Source: Paracoccus shanxieyensis
Lineage (GTDB): Bacteria; Pseudomonadota; Alphaproteobacteria; Rhodobacterales; Rhodobacteraceae
Assembly: GCF_009711265.1 (NCBI RefSeq)
Contig: NZ_WMII01000003.1
Location: 293,694-329,204, forward strand
Reading direction: 5' to 3'
Length of the DNA stretch: 35,511 nt
In this document: positions 24,469 through 32,783 of the stretch, in pieces
Layout of the letters: each line of letters begins with the position of its first letter
How positions within the stretch are numbered: the first letter of the stretch is position 1
The notes under the pieces: generated by a model
Database searches by the model: none
What the model was told of the DNA's origin: nothing
What the model saw: the letters and a program-made list of their open reading frames with translations, nothing else
Program-made: the position numbers and the translations under genes

Positions 24469-25389
24469 TCAGCCGTTGAACCGGTTCTCATTGTGCCATT
24501 GGAGAAAAGCGGGATCCGGTCGGGAGCCCTCGTCAGTAGGCAACGAGATACTCCGGCCATGAAGCTCGTAGTAGTGTCGGCCATTGTCGAACTCTTCTCG
24601 GATCCTGCGGCTCACTTCAAAGCGGTTCTCCGGGGTCACAGTCACGTACCCGCCGTCAAACAGGCTATGAATGTCCCGCCTCAGAAGAAGGCCGTTCTGT
24701 GCTTCGTGTCCGCCCCCTTCACCGTACGGACGAATATGAGCCGCCTCCAGAGCCGGTAGAGTGCGCTCTTGCGTTATGGCGCACCTACGCTGGTATAGGT
24801 CGGTCACGAGCACGCGGAAGGCACCTTGGCCGAGACGCGGGCGGATCAGCTGCGGATCGCCGTACCGCCCTTGGTCTTCGGCCATCCCGACAAATTGCTG
24901 CCGATTCATTCGGTCGTTCACCGCATTCCACAGCGCCAGGCCTTCGGCGTCTCCGGTGCTGTACGTCTTGAACGAAACGATATTTGGTGCCCAGCTTTGC
25001 GGGACGGGGATCCAGTCGGCCTCATGGAAGAAGAACGGCTGCGTGAGGATCCGGCAACCGATTTGAAAGTCACTTCGGTCCGACGGGTCGCTCCTGCGAT
25101 AGCGTGCGATACGGGCTCGCATCTCCTGTGCAGACCGAGCACCATTTGCAACGCCAAAAGCTTCCCAGGCCAGCGAGCATGGCAGAGCATTGGCGTACGT
25201 GAACACGCCACCACCGACGATCACGTTGCGGGGTGCGTGTAGCTTGAAGAGAAAGAGCTCGCCGGGTCGAAGTGCCCGGAAGTTCGCCGCTGACGGTGCC
25301 CAGAAGTTGACCTCGCCAAGGTTGGGGTGCTGGCGCAACATCTCGAACCAGTCTCCGTCTGTGACTGCGATCACGAGGTTGACGGCCAT
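24469..25389 (-). CDS. HNH endonuclease with N-terminal PUA/EVE-like region
   Basis: 306 residues from ATG 25389 (a GTG immediately before it is possible). Residues about 1-150 (AVTDGDWFEMLRQ, VNFWAPSA, GELFLFKLHAPRNVIVGGGVF) have the feel of PUA-like EVE/ASCH base-reader folds. The C-terminal nuclease has RRCAITQERTLPALEAAHIRPY at 201-222, NGLLLRRDIHSLFD at 232-245, so the HNH triad would be His218, Asn232 and His241 with Asp245. The family is common in proteobacteria and usually found near restriction genes. By analogy with EVE-HNH and SRA-HNH enzymes it may cut DNA carrying modified bases (type IV restriction); that substrate is inferred. It is separated from the restriction operon by about 230 nt, so it may have its own promoter. 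Confidence 0.85.
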   Translation of the reverse strand: MAVNLVIAVTDGDWFEMLRQHPNLGEVNFWAPSAANFRALRPGELFLFKLHAPRNVIVGGGVFTYANALPCSLAWEAFGVANGARSAQEMRARIARYRRSDPSDRSDFQIGCRILTQPFFFHEADWIPVPQSWAPNIVSFKTYSTGDAEGLALWNAVNDRMNRQQFVGMAEDQGRYGDPQLIRPRLGQGAFRVLVTDLYQRRCAITQERTLPALEAAHIRPYGEGGGHEAQNGLLLRRDIHSLFDGGYVTVTPENRFEVSRRIREEFDNGRHYYELHGRSISLPTDEGSRPDPAFLQWHNENRFNG

Positions 25390-25620
25390 CACTCGCTACC
25401 ACTGCCTGGCTGAATGACGGCCCTGGGCGCCAAAGCAAATATCGTTAAGGCATTGTAAATGATGCGCCTTTTCTCGAATCCGTCACTGGGATCATGCTTG
25501 GTGGGCGCCGGAGGTCCTTGACAATCAGGACCAGATGCGCCATGTTTGCGTTGTCTCACCTGCCATGTGTAGGAGGAGCATTCGAGGCCGCCTAGGTTCG
25601 CTTGGGCGGCTTCAGCCGTT
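25390..25620. other. Spacer between HNH gene and restriction operon
   Basis: 231 nt, comparatively AT-rich between 25420 and 25500 (TATCGTTAAGGCATTGTAAAT), which probably holds the promoter of the minus-strand HNH gene. A GCCGCC/GGCGGC hairpin with a 12-nt loop near 25590-25613 follows the operon's last stop but has no T tract, so I do not call a terminator with confidence. Confidence 0.4.
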
Positions 25621-26097
25621 CTAGGGGTTGGCGCGGCGGAACGCATCTCGCTCCTTTCTGAGCTGCGCGATACGCCCACTTTTCTCCGTGCAATAGGCCG
25701 TTCTCAAGAGCCAGTAGCCTTGGCGCTGCCCGAGAACGACGAGGTATTCCTCGCGAAACCACAGCAGCGTGTTGACCTGTGTGCCACGGGTATTCTGCCA
25801 CACATCGATCTCGGCATGAGCGACCGCATTCTCGATCACCCAGCGCACCCAGCGGATCCGCTCGCAGCGACGCAAATCAGGTAGACGATCATCTTCGACG
25901 CTACCTTCCTGTACCAGATGCCAAAACGACGCCCATCGGCGCGCCGCTTCCGGATGGCGACGGCAACCGACGCGAAGCCCCTCGTACCGTACACCGCCGT
26001 TGGCAATCTCGGCGACGAAGATGCGGTGGAGTTCGGCTTCATATGCGGGCCAGTCGCCCCCAAACGCGGCGAACGGCAGTAGATCGGGCGGGTTCAT
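25621..26097 (-). CDS. Unknown 158-residue protein, possibly a RelE/BECR-like nuclease
   Basis: The start at 26097 overlaps the stop of the DUF3800 gene (ATGA). I recognise the family only as a recurring hypothetical protein. Conserved-looking parts are RRHPEAARRWASFWHLVQEG (47-66), DLRRCERIRWVRWVIEN (74-90), VWQNTR (99-104) and a C-terminal beta-rich stretch TLLWFREEYLVVLGQRQGYW followed by LLRTAY (130-135). That last part, with strand-strand-LLxTAY and then a basic helix (LRKERDAFRR), resembles the BECR-fold RNase toxins (Barnase, EndoU, Colicin E5/D, RelE), in which such elements build the active sheet. His60 and several Arg residues could be catalytic. It is the last gene of the type I restriction operon. 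Without structure comparison the nuclease idea is a moderate inference. Confidence 0.55.
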   Translation of the reverse strand: MNPPDLLPFAAFGGDWPAYEAELHRIFVAEIANGGVRYEGLRVGCRRHPEAARRWASFWHLVQEGSVEDDRLPDLRRCERIRWVRWVIENAVAHAEIDVWQNTRGTQVNTLLWFREEYLVVLGQRQGYWLLRTAYCTEKSGRIAQLRKERDAFRRANP

Positions 26098-26813
26098 CCA
26101 GCCGCCTCCCTCGCCCGCCACACGAGAATGTTGAATTTCGTTGCCGTGAACGTGGAAGTGCGGATCAGAACATTTTGCCCGAGCCGCTCACGCAGCCTCG
26201 CCGCAACTGCCGTCTTTGCCGGGCTCGTTGTGAGGCCACGGTTCGCATACGTTAGCGCTCCGATAACGAGGTCGGCGACCTGGAGCAGCTCGCTTTCGTG
26301 GCTGCGAACCTGCTGGACGCGCTGGATCGCCTCCCGGTCGAAGTCATAAAGGCTGTTGGCCAGGACCTCATGCAGCTTCCGGGTTTTCGGCCCGCCGCGT
26401 GTGTCCTTTACGTCCAGGTAGATGCGATATCGATGCGGTGCGCAGAAGATGGGGCGCAGCATTGTGAAATACATCTTGTAGTACCAGTCGTCGTGTGACT
26501 GGTCGAAGCGCGCGTGGTCCAGCAACCCCTTGTCCGGAACGACGAGGCCACGGAACCGAAGCCGCTCATCGTTCAAGAACAGGTCAATCAAAGCCAGGTA
26601 GAAATCAGCCTTGGCTGGCGAGACTTTTGTCCATTTCGCCTCGAAATCATGCGCAAGCCCATGCTCGGCCTTCAGCGTCCGCACTGCTTCGGAAATGGCG
26701 CGGCTGGCGTCCGCCGGGCAATAGACGGCACCCCAAGCCATTACGGGTACCCCGTCGTGCTCGAGGTGGCAGCTTTCGTCGCAATAGACGTTGAACAGGC
26801 GTGGCTCCGTCAT
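26094..26813 (-). CDS. DUF3800 protein (RNase H-like fold)
   Basis: 239 residues from ATG 26813, which overlaps the hsdS stop (ATGA); the frame is open further upstream inside hsdS but without a sensible protein. DUF3800 hallmarks are present: VYCDESCHLEHDG with Asp12 and Glu13 near the N-terminus, RIYLDVKDTRGG with Asp134, and LLQVADLVIGAL with Asp181. These acidic residues match the RNase H-like metal site proposed for this family. DUF3800 genes are frequently found near restriction-modification and other defence genes, but the substrate is not established. Coupling to hsdS and to the 158-residue gene makes it part of the same operon. Confidence 0.88.
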   Translation of the reverse strand: MTEPRLFNVYCDESCHLEHDGVPVMAWGAVYCPADASRAISEAVRTLKAEHGLAHDFEAKWTKVSPAKADFYLALIDLFLNDERLRFRGLVVPDKGLLDHARFDQSHDDWYYKMYFTMLRPIFCAPHRYRIYLDVKDTRGGPKTRKLHEVLANSLYDFDREAIQRVQQVRSHESELLQVADLVIGALTYANRGLTTSPAKTAVAARLRERLGQNVLIRTSTFTATKFNILVWRAREAAG

Positions 26814-28561
26814 TCCGCCGCCTCCATCTCTTGCATTGTTGCCGGGTTCAGCGCGTTGGCGAGGAGGGCTTCGAGGAGGCGTGCCCGGGTGGTGTCGGCG
26901 GTGGTGAGGGCGGCCTCCAGCCGGTCGCACAGCGCCATGAGGGCATCGACCTTGGCCACGATGCGGTATTGTTCGGCGATGGGTGGGAGCCAGAACGAAA
27001 GGTTGCCGAACTCAGTCAGGTTGACGTTCTTGAGCCCGACAGCGGAACGGATCGGGCGCTCGATCTGATCACGAACAGCACTCGAATTGAGGGCAAGCCA
27101 GACATAACGGGAGTTGATTGCCTCCTTAAGAGTTTGCAGGCGCACCAAATACCCAGCGAATGCCATGCCAGCGGCTTCCGGTGGAACAACCGCCGGGCGT
27201 CCGACGATTTCCAAGCTGCCGTTAGACCGGATCATCAGGAGATCGTCTGCTTCCAGAGATAGCGCCTCACGGTCTGCCTCGGAGAGCGGGCCATACTTCA
27301 TGTCGTCGAGTGTGATCTGTCCACTTGAAACATTCGGAATTCGCAAGACCGGTGCGTGCTTTTCGTCGTAGTCGCACTTGATCGAAGTGCCGTAGCGCAT
27401 GGAAACCGCAACTTCTTCGAGACGCACAGGCTCCCAGCCTAAGGGAACTTCGGTATCCGTGGATTCTGTTGCGGCGGGCACCCCTTTCGCTCGCGCACCT
27501 TTCCGGCCTTTCGCTGCACCTTTGGCTTCCCCGATTTGCTTCAGCAACTCCGAGGCCGGTTTGTCAGTCGGGTCCTGTTCCACCAGTTTGCCGCGGACGG
27601 CGAGATTGAGGATGGTCTGGCGGAGGGGTTTGATCTGGTCGGGGCGCGTGGTGAGCGCGGGGAGCGTGGCGAGGGCGAAGCGGGCGTTGGCCGGGAACTC
27701 GGCTGGGGCGGCGTCGGGCGCGATCAGGCGGGCGAGGCTGGCGGCGGTCAGCCGGTCGCGGGTTGCCTGGGCCGCCCCTCGCGCCGCCTCCAGCCGGTCC
27801 AGCAGCGCCATCAGCTCCTCCACCTTCGCCACGATCCGCCGCTGCTCGGTGAGGGGTGGAAGGGGGAATGGCACAGCGGCGACGATCTTGCCCGAGACTT
27901 CCTTGAAGGTTGTGCCCGGCGCCTTTGCGTCGATGTCGGGCGCAAAGGTCTGCATAGCCAGTGTGATGAAACGCGAGCAGTCGGCGACGTAGGGGACGAT
28001 GGATTTGAACCCTTGGTTCGTCGAAATCGGGTTCGCAGCGATGGCGACGTAGCCGATTGGCGCGCGGCTGGTGAACAGCACCGTTCCGGCTGGCATCATG
28101 GTCGCGGAGGACGAGGCGAACCCTTTCTCTGTCAGATCGCGCGAGCCGCGTTCAATGAAGAGTTCGCGGAAGCCGCCTAGATCCGCTGGAGTAACCCACG
28201 GAATACCCTCACCGGGTTCCGCGAAGTTTTCCGAGTCGCCTGCCGAGGGTGTTCCGCCGCCGATGATCGCGCCTACAGTATCGAGGCGGCACCATTGCCA
28301 AGACGCAGGAATGTCGAAAGGCGGTACAAGCTCGTCGCCGTTGGCGAGATCGCGCGGCTTCCTGATCTCCCCCGCCTTCACCGACCGCGCCTTTTCCGCC
28401 GCGATCCGCTTCAGCAGTTCCGACGCTGGTTCGTCGCCCGCCTCCTGCGGCACCAGCTTCCCTCGCACGGCGAGGTCCAGCACGAAGCGGCGCAGGCGGG
28501 GAACTGCATCCGGCGCCTCGGCGACCTGTTCGTAGAGGGCGAGCAGCCGTTCCGCGTTCAT
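26810..28561 (-). CDS. hsdS: Type I restriction-modification specificity subunit
   Basis: 583 residues, larger than the usual 400-460. The start at 28561 overlaps the hsdM stop (ATGA). It recognises the two halves of the target DNA site. The protein is an internal duplication: LDLAVRGKLVPQEAGDEPAS (28-47) matches LNLAVRGKLVEQDPTDKPAS (318-337), and EQRRIVAKVEELMALLDRLEA (239-259) matches EQYRIVAKVDALMALCDRLEA (530-550). These conserved parts form the helical spacers. Between them, residues about 85-236 and 374-528 are the two target-recognition domains, with PxxWxxxxL-type starts (IPASWQWCRL; VPLGWEPVRL). A low-complexity KGAAKGRKGARAKG segment sits at 347-360. The order R, M, S within one operon is standard. 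Confidence 0.92.
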   Translation of the reverse strand: MNAERLLALYEQVAEAPDAVPRLRRFVLDLAVRGKLVPQEAGDEPASELLKRIAAEKARSVKAGEIRKPRDLANGDELVPPFDIPASWQWCRLDTVGAIIGGGTPSAGDSENFAEPGEGIPWVTPADLGGFRELFIERGSRDLTEKGFASSSATMMPAGTVLFTSRAPIGYVAIAANPISTNQGFKSIVPYVADCSRFITLAMQTFAPDIDAKAPGTTFKEVSGKIVAAVPFPLPPLTEQRRIVAKVEELMALLDRLEAARGAAQATRDRLTAASLARLIAPDAAPAEFPANARFALATLPALTTRPDQIKPLRQTILNLAVRGKLVEQDPTDKPASELLKQIGEAKGAAKGRKGARAKGVPAATESTDTEVPLGWEPVRLEEVAVSMRYGTSIKCDYDEKHAPVLRIPNVSSGQITLDDMKYGPLSEADREALSLEADDLLMIRSNGSLEIVGRPAVVPPEAAGMAFAGYLVRLQTLKEAINSRYVWLALNSSAVRDQIERPIRSAVGLKNVNLTEFGNLSFWLPPIAEQYRIVAKVDALMALCDRLEAALTTADTTRARLLEALLANALNPATMQEMEAAE

Positions 28562-30012
28562 CGCGCCAGCGCCTCTGACAGGATCGCCTTTAACTGGTCG
28601 CGGAGCGCCGCCACCTCGGCCTCGGCGGCGGTCAGATCCTGCAGCAGCGTCTCGGGATCGCCGTGATCTTCGGCCACCGTGTGCGGGTTCTTGATGTCGA
28701 GGTTGTAGCCGCGGGCCTTCACCTCCTCCGCGCTGACCTTCCAGGCGCGCTCGGTCTCCACCCGCCCCTCGCGGCGCGGCCCGCCCCACCAGGCGGCGCA
28801 GTCTGAGAGATGCTCCAGCCGGATGGGCCGGGTCATGGAATAGGCCTTCTGCCCCTCGGGCACCTGATGCTCCCAGAACCAGATGTCCTGCGTCGGCGCG
28901 CCCTTTTCGAAGAACAGCAGGTTCGTGCCGATCGAGGCATAGGGGCGGAAGACCGAGTTCGGCAGGCGCACGATGGTGTGGAGGTTGCATTCCTCCATCA
29001 GATGCTCCTTGAGCCGGGTTTTGACGCCCTCGCCGAAGAGCGAGCCGTCGGGCAGGACCACGGCCGCGCGGCCGCCGGGCTTCAGGAGGCGGATGATCAG
29101 GGCAAGGAAGAGGTCGGCGGTCTCACGAGTTTTGAAGGTCGGAAAGTTATTCTCGATTCCGTCTTCCTCGCGCCCACCGAAGGGCGGATTGGTGAGAACA
29201 ATGTCCACCCTCTCGTCCTTACCCCACGATATCAACGGCCGGGCCAACGTATTGTCGTGGCGTACAAAGGACGGGTCCTCGATGCCGTGGAGCAGCATGT
29301 TGGTGACGCAGAGCATGTGGGGAAGCTGCTTTTTCTCGACAGCGTGCAGCCCCGCCTGCATCGTCTCGCGCTGCCCGGGCGTGCGGACGTATTTCTCCTC
29401 CATGTGGCGTATGGCGCAGGTCAAGAAGCCGCCGGTGCCGCAGGCGGGGTCGAACAGTGTCTCGCCCGGATGCGGGTCGATCATCTGGACCATGAAGGAG
29501 GTGACGGCGCGCGGCGTATAGTACTCGCCTGCATTGCCCGCCGATTGCAGGTCGTTGAGCAGTTGCTCGTAGAACTCGCCGAAGTGGCGGCGTTCGTCGA
29601 GGTTGTTGAAATCGACCTGGTTGATCTTGTTGACAACCTGCCGAAGCAGCTGGCCAGATTTCATGTAGTTGTAGGCATCCTCAAACACGTCGCGCACGAC
29701 GCGGCGGCGATCGCCCGGCTTAGCCGAGACCTGGAGGCCCTTGAGGGCGGGAAACAGCTCATCGTTGACGAAATCGAGCATGGCCTGTCCGGTGATCCCT
29801 TCCGGGTCCGCTGCCCAGTTCCGCCACTGGAAACGCTCGGGGATGGGTGAGTGGTAATCGTCCCGCGTGATTTCGAGTTCCTGGTCCTGATCGTCGATGA
29901 TCTTGAGGAAGAACAGCCATGTGAGCTGGCTAATGCGCTGGGCATCGCCGTCGACGCCTACGTCCTGGCGCATGATGTCCTGAATGGATTTGACGGTGGT
30001 ACGGACGATCAT
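28558..30012 (-). CDS. hsdM: Type I restriction-modification methyltransferase subunit
   Basis: 484 residues. It transfers methyl groups from S-adenosylmethionine to adenine N6 in the half-sites chosen by HsdS. An HsdM N-terminal helical domain spans about 1-130. GEYYTPR at 162-168 precedes the SAM motif I DPACGTGGF (188-196), and the catalytic motif IV NPPF is at 275-278. It starts 3 nt after the hsdR stop and its stop overlaps the hsdS start. Confidence 0.96.
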   Translation of the reverse strand: MIVRTTVKSIQDIMRQDVGVDGDAQRISQLTWLFFLKIIDDQDQELEITRDDYHSPIPERFQWRNWAADPEGITGQAMLDFVNDELFPALKGLQVSAKPGDRRRVVRDVFEDAYNYMKSGQLLRQVVNKINQVDFNNLDERRHFGEFYEQLLNDLQSAGNAGEYYTPRAVTSFMVQMIDPHPGETLFDPACGTGGFLTCAIRHMEEKYVRTPGQRETMQAGLHAVEKKQLPHMLCVTNMLLHGIEDPSFVRHDNTLARPLISWGKDERVDIVLTNPPFGGREEDGIENNFPTFKTRETADLFLALIIRLLKPGGRAAVVLPDGSLFGEGVKTRLKEHLMEECNLHTIVRLPNSVFRPYASIGTNLLFFEKGAPTQDIWFWEHQVPEGQKAYSMTRPIRLEHLSDCAAWWGGPRREGRVETERAWKVSAEEVKARGYNLDIKNPHTVAEDHGDPETLLQDLTAAEAEVAALRDQLKAILSEALAR

Positions 30013-30015
30013 GGT

Positions 30016-32475
30016 TCAGGCGGTCTCCTGGTAAAGCGCGTCCTGCAATTCATGGACGGCCTTCTCGAAGCCCGCCTTGCCGCCGAACGCGTTGATGAGT
30101 TGAACGACGCTGCCCATGTCGGTGAAGGGGGTCACCTTCAGCACATTAGCGTCGTCGAGATTAAGCACGCCCTCGTCGCGGTACTTCTCCAGCAGGGCAT
30201 CGAGGACGGCGCGAGCTTGCGGCCCGTACTTGGTGAACACGTCACGCTTCTTCACGTTCTCGGCCCGTTCGCGGCGCGTGAGGGGCTTGGCGTCGAAGGC
30301 GACATGGCAGATCAGGTCGAACGGATCGAGATTCTTGCCAAGCTCGTCAGCGATGGCATCGAGGGCTAAACCTTCGGCCTCCAGTTCCTCGACGATGGCC
30401 TGCTTGCGCTCGGCGGCGTTCCAGCGTTTCAGAAACTCGTCGAGGCTGGCGAAACGTTTCCTCAGGGCGTTCTTGGTGAAATCGCGCAGAGATTCGGTGA
30501 CAAGCTTGCCGTTCTCGTCGAGGTATTCCACCCGCTCGGCGATGACGCGGGCGCCGACGCCATCGACGTAGATCTTGCGCACGGGATCGCCCGTCGGCAG
30601 CGGCAGGCCGGGCTGATCGACGATGGTCTCGTCCTCACCCGGCGTCGGCGGGATCGCGTCCTCGCCCTCGGGCCTTGCTGGTTCCTCGTCGGGCGGCGTC
30701 ATCGGGTCATCCGCGCCTGGCGCGTAGATCTGCACGGGATCGCCGTCGAAGTCCGGGTCCGCGAAATGCGCGGTCGCGCCACGGAAATCGATCAGCGTGA
30801 AATAGAACTTCCTGGTGTCCTCGTGCACGCGGGTGCCGCGCCCGACGATCTGCTTGAACTCGGTCATCGAGCCGATTTCACGGTCGAGCACGATCAGGCG
30901 GCAGGTCTGCGCATCAACGCCGGTGGACAGCAGGCGTGAGGTCGTGACCAAGACGGGCCACTTCGATTCCGGGTCGATGAAGTTGCCAAGCTGGTCCTGG
31001 CCCTCCTTGTCGCTGCCGGTGATGCGCATGACGTAGCGCGCGTTCTCGGTCACCAGATCGGAGTTCTCGTTGATCAGCGCCTGACGCATGCGGGCTGCGT
31101 GTTCCTGATCGACGCAGAACACGATGGTCTTCTGGTAGCGGTCGCCGCTTTCCTTGAGGAAGGCCGTGATCTTCTTCGCTGTCAGAAGGGTGCGGTCGTC
31201 CAGAACCAGCGTGCGGTCGAAATCCTTGGCGTTGTAGATGCGGTCCTCGACCTCGTTGCCGTCGCGGTCCAGCTGGCCTTTCTCGGGCCGGTAGCCTTCT
31301 ACGTCACGGTCGATGTGAACTTTGATGACCTTGTAGGGAGCCAGAAATCCGTCGCTGATCCCCTGCTTAAGCGAATAGGTGAATACAGGCTCGCCGAAAT
31401 ATTCCGTGTTGGAGACATATTCCGTCTCCTTCGGCGTGGCGGTCAGGCCGATCTGCGTCGCACCGGAAAAATGGGTCAGGATTTCACGCCAGGCGGAATC
31501 CTCGGCGGCGCTGCCGCGATGGCATTCGTCGATCACGATCAGATCGAAGAAGTCCTTCGAGAACTCCTTGAACAGCTTCTGGCGCTCTTCCGGCCCGGTG
31601 ATCGCCTGATAGAGGCTGAGATAGACCTCGAAGGCGGTGTCGATGCGCCGTTTCCTGTCGAGCGCCAGCGTCAGATTGACCGAGATGCCGTCTTGCCGTT
31701 CGATGGTCTTGGCATTGGTTGAAAGCTTTGCCATTGCCGCGCCAAAGGGGCGGAAGTCGTTCACCATCGTCTGGTCGATCAGCACATTACGGTCGGCGAG
31801 GAACAGGACGCGCTTGTTGCCTTCGGGGTTCCAGCGCCGTGATTTCCATAGGCGCCAGATGATCTGGAACGCGGTGTAGGTCTTGCCCGTGCCGGTCGCC
31901 ATGACCAGCAGCACCCGGTCCTGGCCCTTGGCGATGGCCTCGATCGCCGCATTGACCGCGTTGACCTGATAGTAACGCGGCTCCTTGCCGCTGCCGTCGT
32001 CGTGGTAGTCCTGAAGAACAATCTCCTCAGATTCACCATTGAGTCCTTTCCAGGCGCGATAGCGCGCCCACAGGTTAGCGGGCGACGGAAAGGCGTCGAG
32101 ACCGAGGTTCAGCTCGCGCGGCGAACTGGCGCCGGTGCGGTCATGGAATGCGAAGCCGTCGCCGTTCGAGCTGAAGACGAAGGGGATCTTCAGCGTTTCG
32201 GCATAGTCGAGCGCCTGCTGTATGCCGTCGCCGACGCTGTGGGAGTTGTCCTTCGCCTCGATCAGGGCGATCGGAATGTTCGGCTTGTAGTAGAGAACAA
32301 AGTCGGCCTTCTTCGCCTTGCCGCGCGTCACCAGCTTGCCGCGCACGATGATGCGGCCCTTGGTGAAATAGACCTCCTCCCGAACCTGCACCATCTCGTC
32401 CCAGCCTGCGCGCTTGACGGCAGGCAGTATGAACTTGGTGCAGATATCGCGCTCGGTGAGGCTTCGCTTGTCCAT
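30016..32475 (-). CDS. hsdR: Type I restriction endonuclease subunit, EcoEI type
   Basis: 819 residues. It translocates DNA with ATP and cuts it far from the unmethylated site. The nuclease domain at the N-terminus shows a PD-(D/E)xK core with Asp58 and EAK at 73-75, followed by the Gln of QQALDYAE. The motor has Walker A MATGTGKT (192-199), DECH (316-319) and TATP (345-348). A Gly-rich helicase motif VI (QIVGRGTRVHEDTRKF) is present in the second RecA domain. The last 100 residues match the EcoEI_R_C type domain (ending GGKAGFEKAVHELQDALYQ). All key residues are present, so the subunit looks active. The Phd-type antitoxin gene ends 5 nt upstream. Confidence 0.96.
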   Translation of the reverse strand: MDKRSLTERDICTKFILPAVKRAGWDEMVQVREEVYFTKGRIIVRGKLVTRGKAKKADFVLYYKPNIPIALIEAKDNSHSVGDGIQQALDYAETLKIPFVFSSNGDGFAFHDRTGASSPRELNLGLDAFPSPANLWARYRAWKGLNGESEEIVLQDYHDDGSGKEPRYYQVNAVNAAIEAIAKGQDRVLLVMATGTGKTYTAFQIIWRLWKSRRWNPEGNKRVLFLADRNVLIDQTMVNDFRPFGAAMAKLSTNAKTIERQDGISVNLTLALDRKRRIDTAFEVYLSLYQAITGPEERQKLFKEFSKDFFDLIVIDECHRGSAAEDSAWREILTHFSGATQIGLTATPKETEYVSNTEYFGEPVFTYSLKQGISDGFLAPYKVIKVHIDRDVEGYRPEKGQLDRDGNEVEDRIYNAKDFDRTLVLDDRTLLTAKKITAFLKESGDRYQKTIVFCVDQEHAARMRQALINENSDLVTENARYVMRITGSDKEGQDQLGNFIDPESKWPVLVTTSRLLSTGVDAQTCRLIVLDREIGSMTEFKQIVGRGTRVHEDTRKFYFTLIDFRGATAHFADPDFDGDPVQIYAPGADDPMTPPDEEPARPEGEDAIPPTPGEDETIVDQPGLPLPTGDPVRKIYVDGVGARVIAERVEYLDENGKLVTESLRDFTKNALRKRFASLDEFLKRWNAAERKQAIVEELEAEGLALDAIADELGKNLDPFDLICHVAFDAKPLTRRERAENVKKRDVFTKYGPQARAVLDALLEKYRDEGVLNLDDANVLKVTPFTDMGSVVQLINAFGGKAGFEKAVHELQDALYQETA

Positions 32476-32480
32476 ACCGG

Positions 32481-32693
32481 TCAGCCGCCCTCTTGTTCTT
32501 CGTTATTTGAAGCTGCTTCGCCGGCGAGATTTTTTTCCTGCACGTCCAACCTCTTCAGACGCTCATACTCTTCTATTGCAAGTACGACGACGACGGGCCG
32601 GCCGTGCTTCGCCACCGCAACCGGCTCGGCTCGAGCGAGATCGATCAGTCGTCCGAATCCGTACTTCGCGTCTTTCGCGCTCAAGGTCTGCAT
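32481..32693 (-). CDS. Phd/YefM-family antitoxin without visible toxin
   Basis: 70 residues. The N-terminal fold MQTLSAKDAKYGFGRLIDLA and the strand pair EPVAVAKHGRPVVVVLAIEEYERL (23-46) are typical of Phd/YefM antitoxins, which bind DNA through this N-terminal part and a toxin through the C-terminal tail. The tail here (residues 50-70) is short and acidic. No toxin gene follows: hsdR starts 5 nt later. It is the first gene before hsdR and may act as an autoregulatory repressor of the restriction operon. An alternative is a relic of a lost toxin-antitoxin pair, or that its partner toxin is the possible BECR-like protein at the operon's far end. Confidence 0.8.
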   Translation of the reverse strand: MQTLSAKDAKYGFGRLIDLARAEPVAVAKHGRPVVVVLAIEEYERLKRLDVQEKNLAGEAASNNEEQEGG

Positions 32694-32720
32694 TCGACCC
32701 CCCGCCTATGCCTGCATCAC

Positions 32721-32740
32721 TTTTGGCCAATTTGGCCCAA
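32721..32740 (-). promoter_or_regulatory. Palindromic operator candidate upstream of the antitoxin-hsd operon
   Basis: The plus strand reads TTTTGGCCAATTTGGCCCAA: a perfect 8-bp palindrome TTGGCCAA (32723-32730) is followed immediately by the near copy TTTGGCCCAA. It lies 30-50 nt before the antitoxin start in a 90-nt gap. Tandem palindromes here fit autoregulation by Phd-type dimers. Confidence 0.45.
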
Positions 32741-32783
32741 TGAAGCAATAGCAGCAGTGGCGTCAGATGTATGGAGTAGGTGA

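Noticed and set aside
25583..25620. Hairpin after the last gene of the restriction operon as a terminator
   Set aside because: The GCCGCC/GGCGGC stem has a 12-nt loop and no T tract on the minus strand, so it was not called as a terminator.
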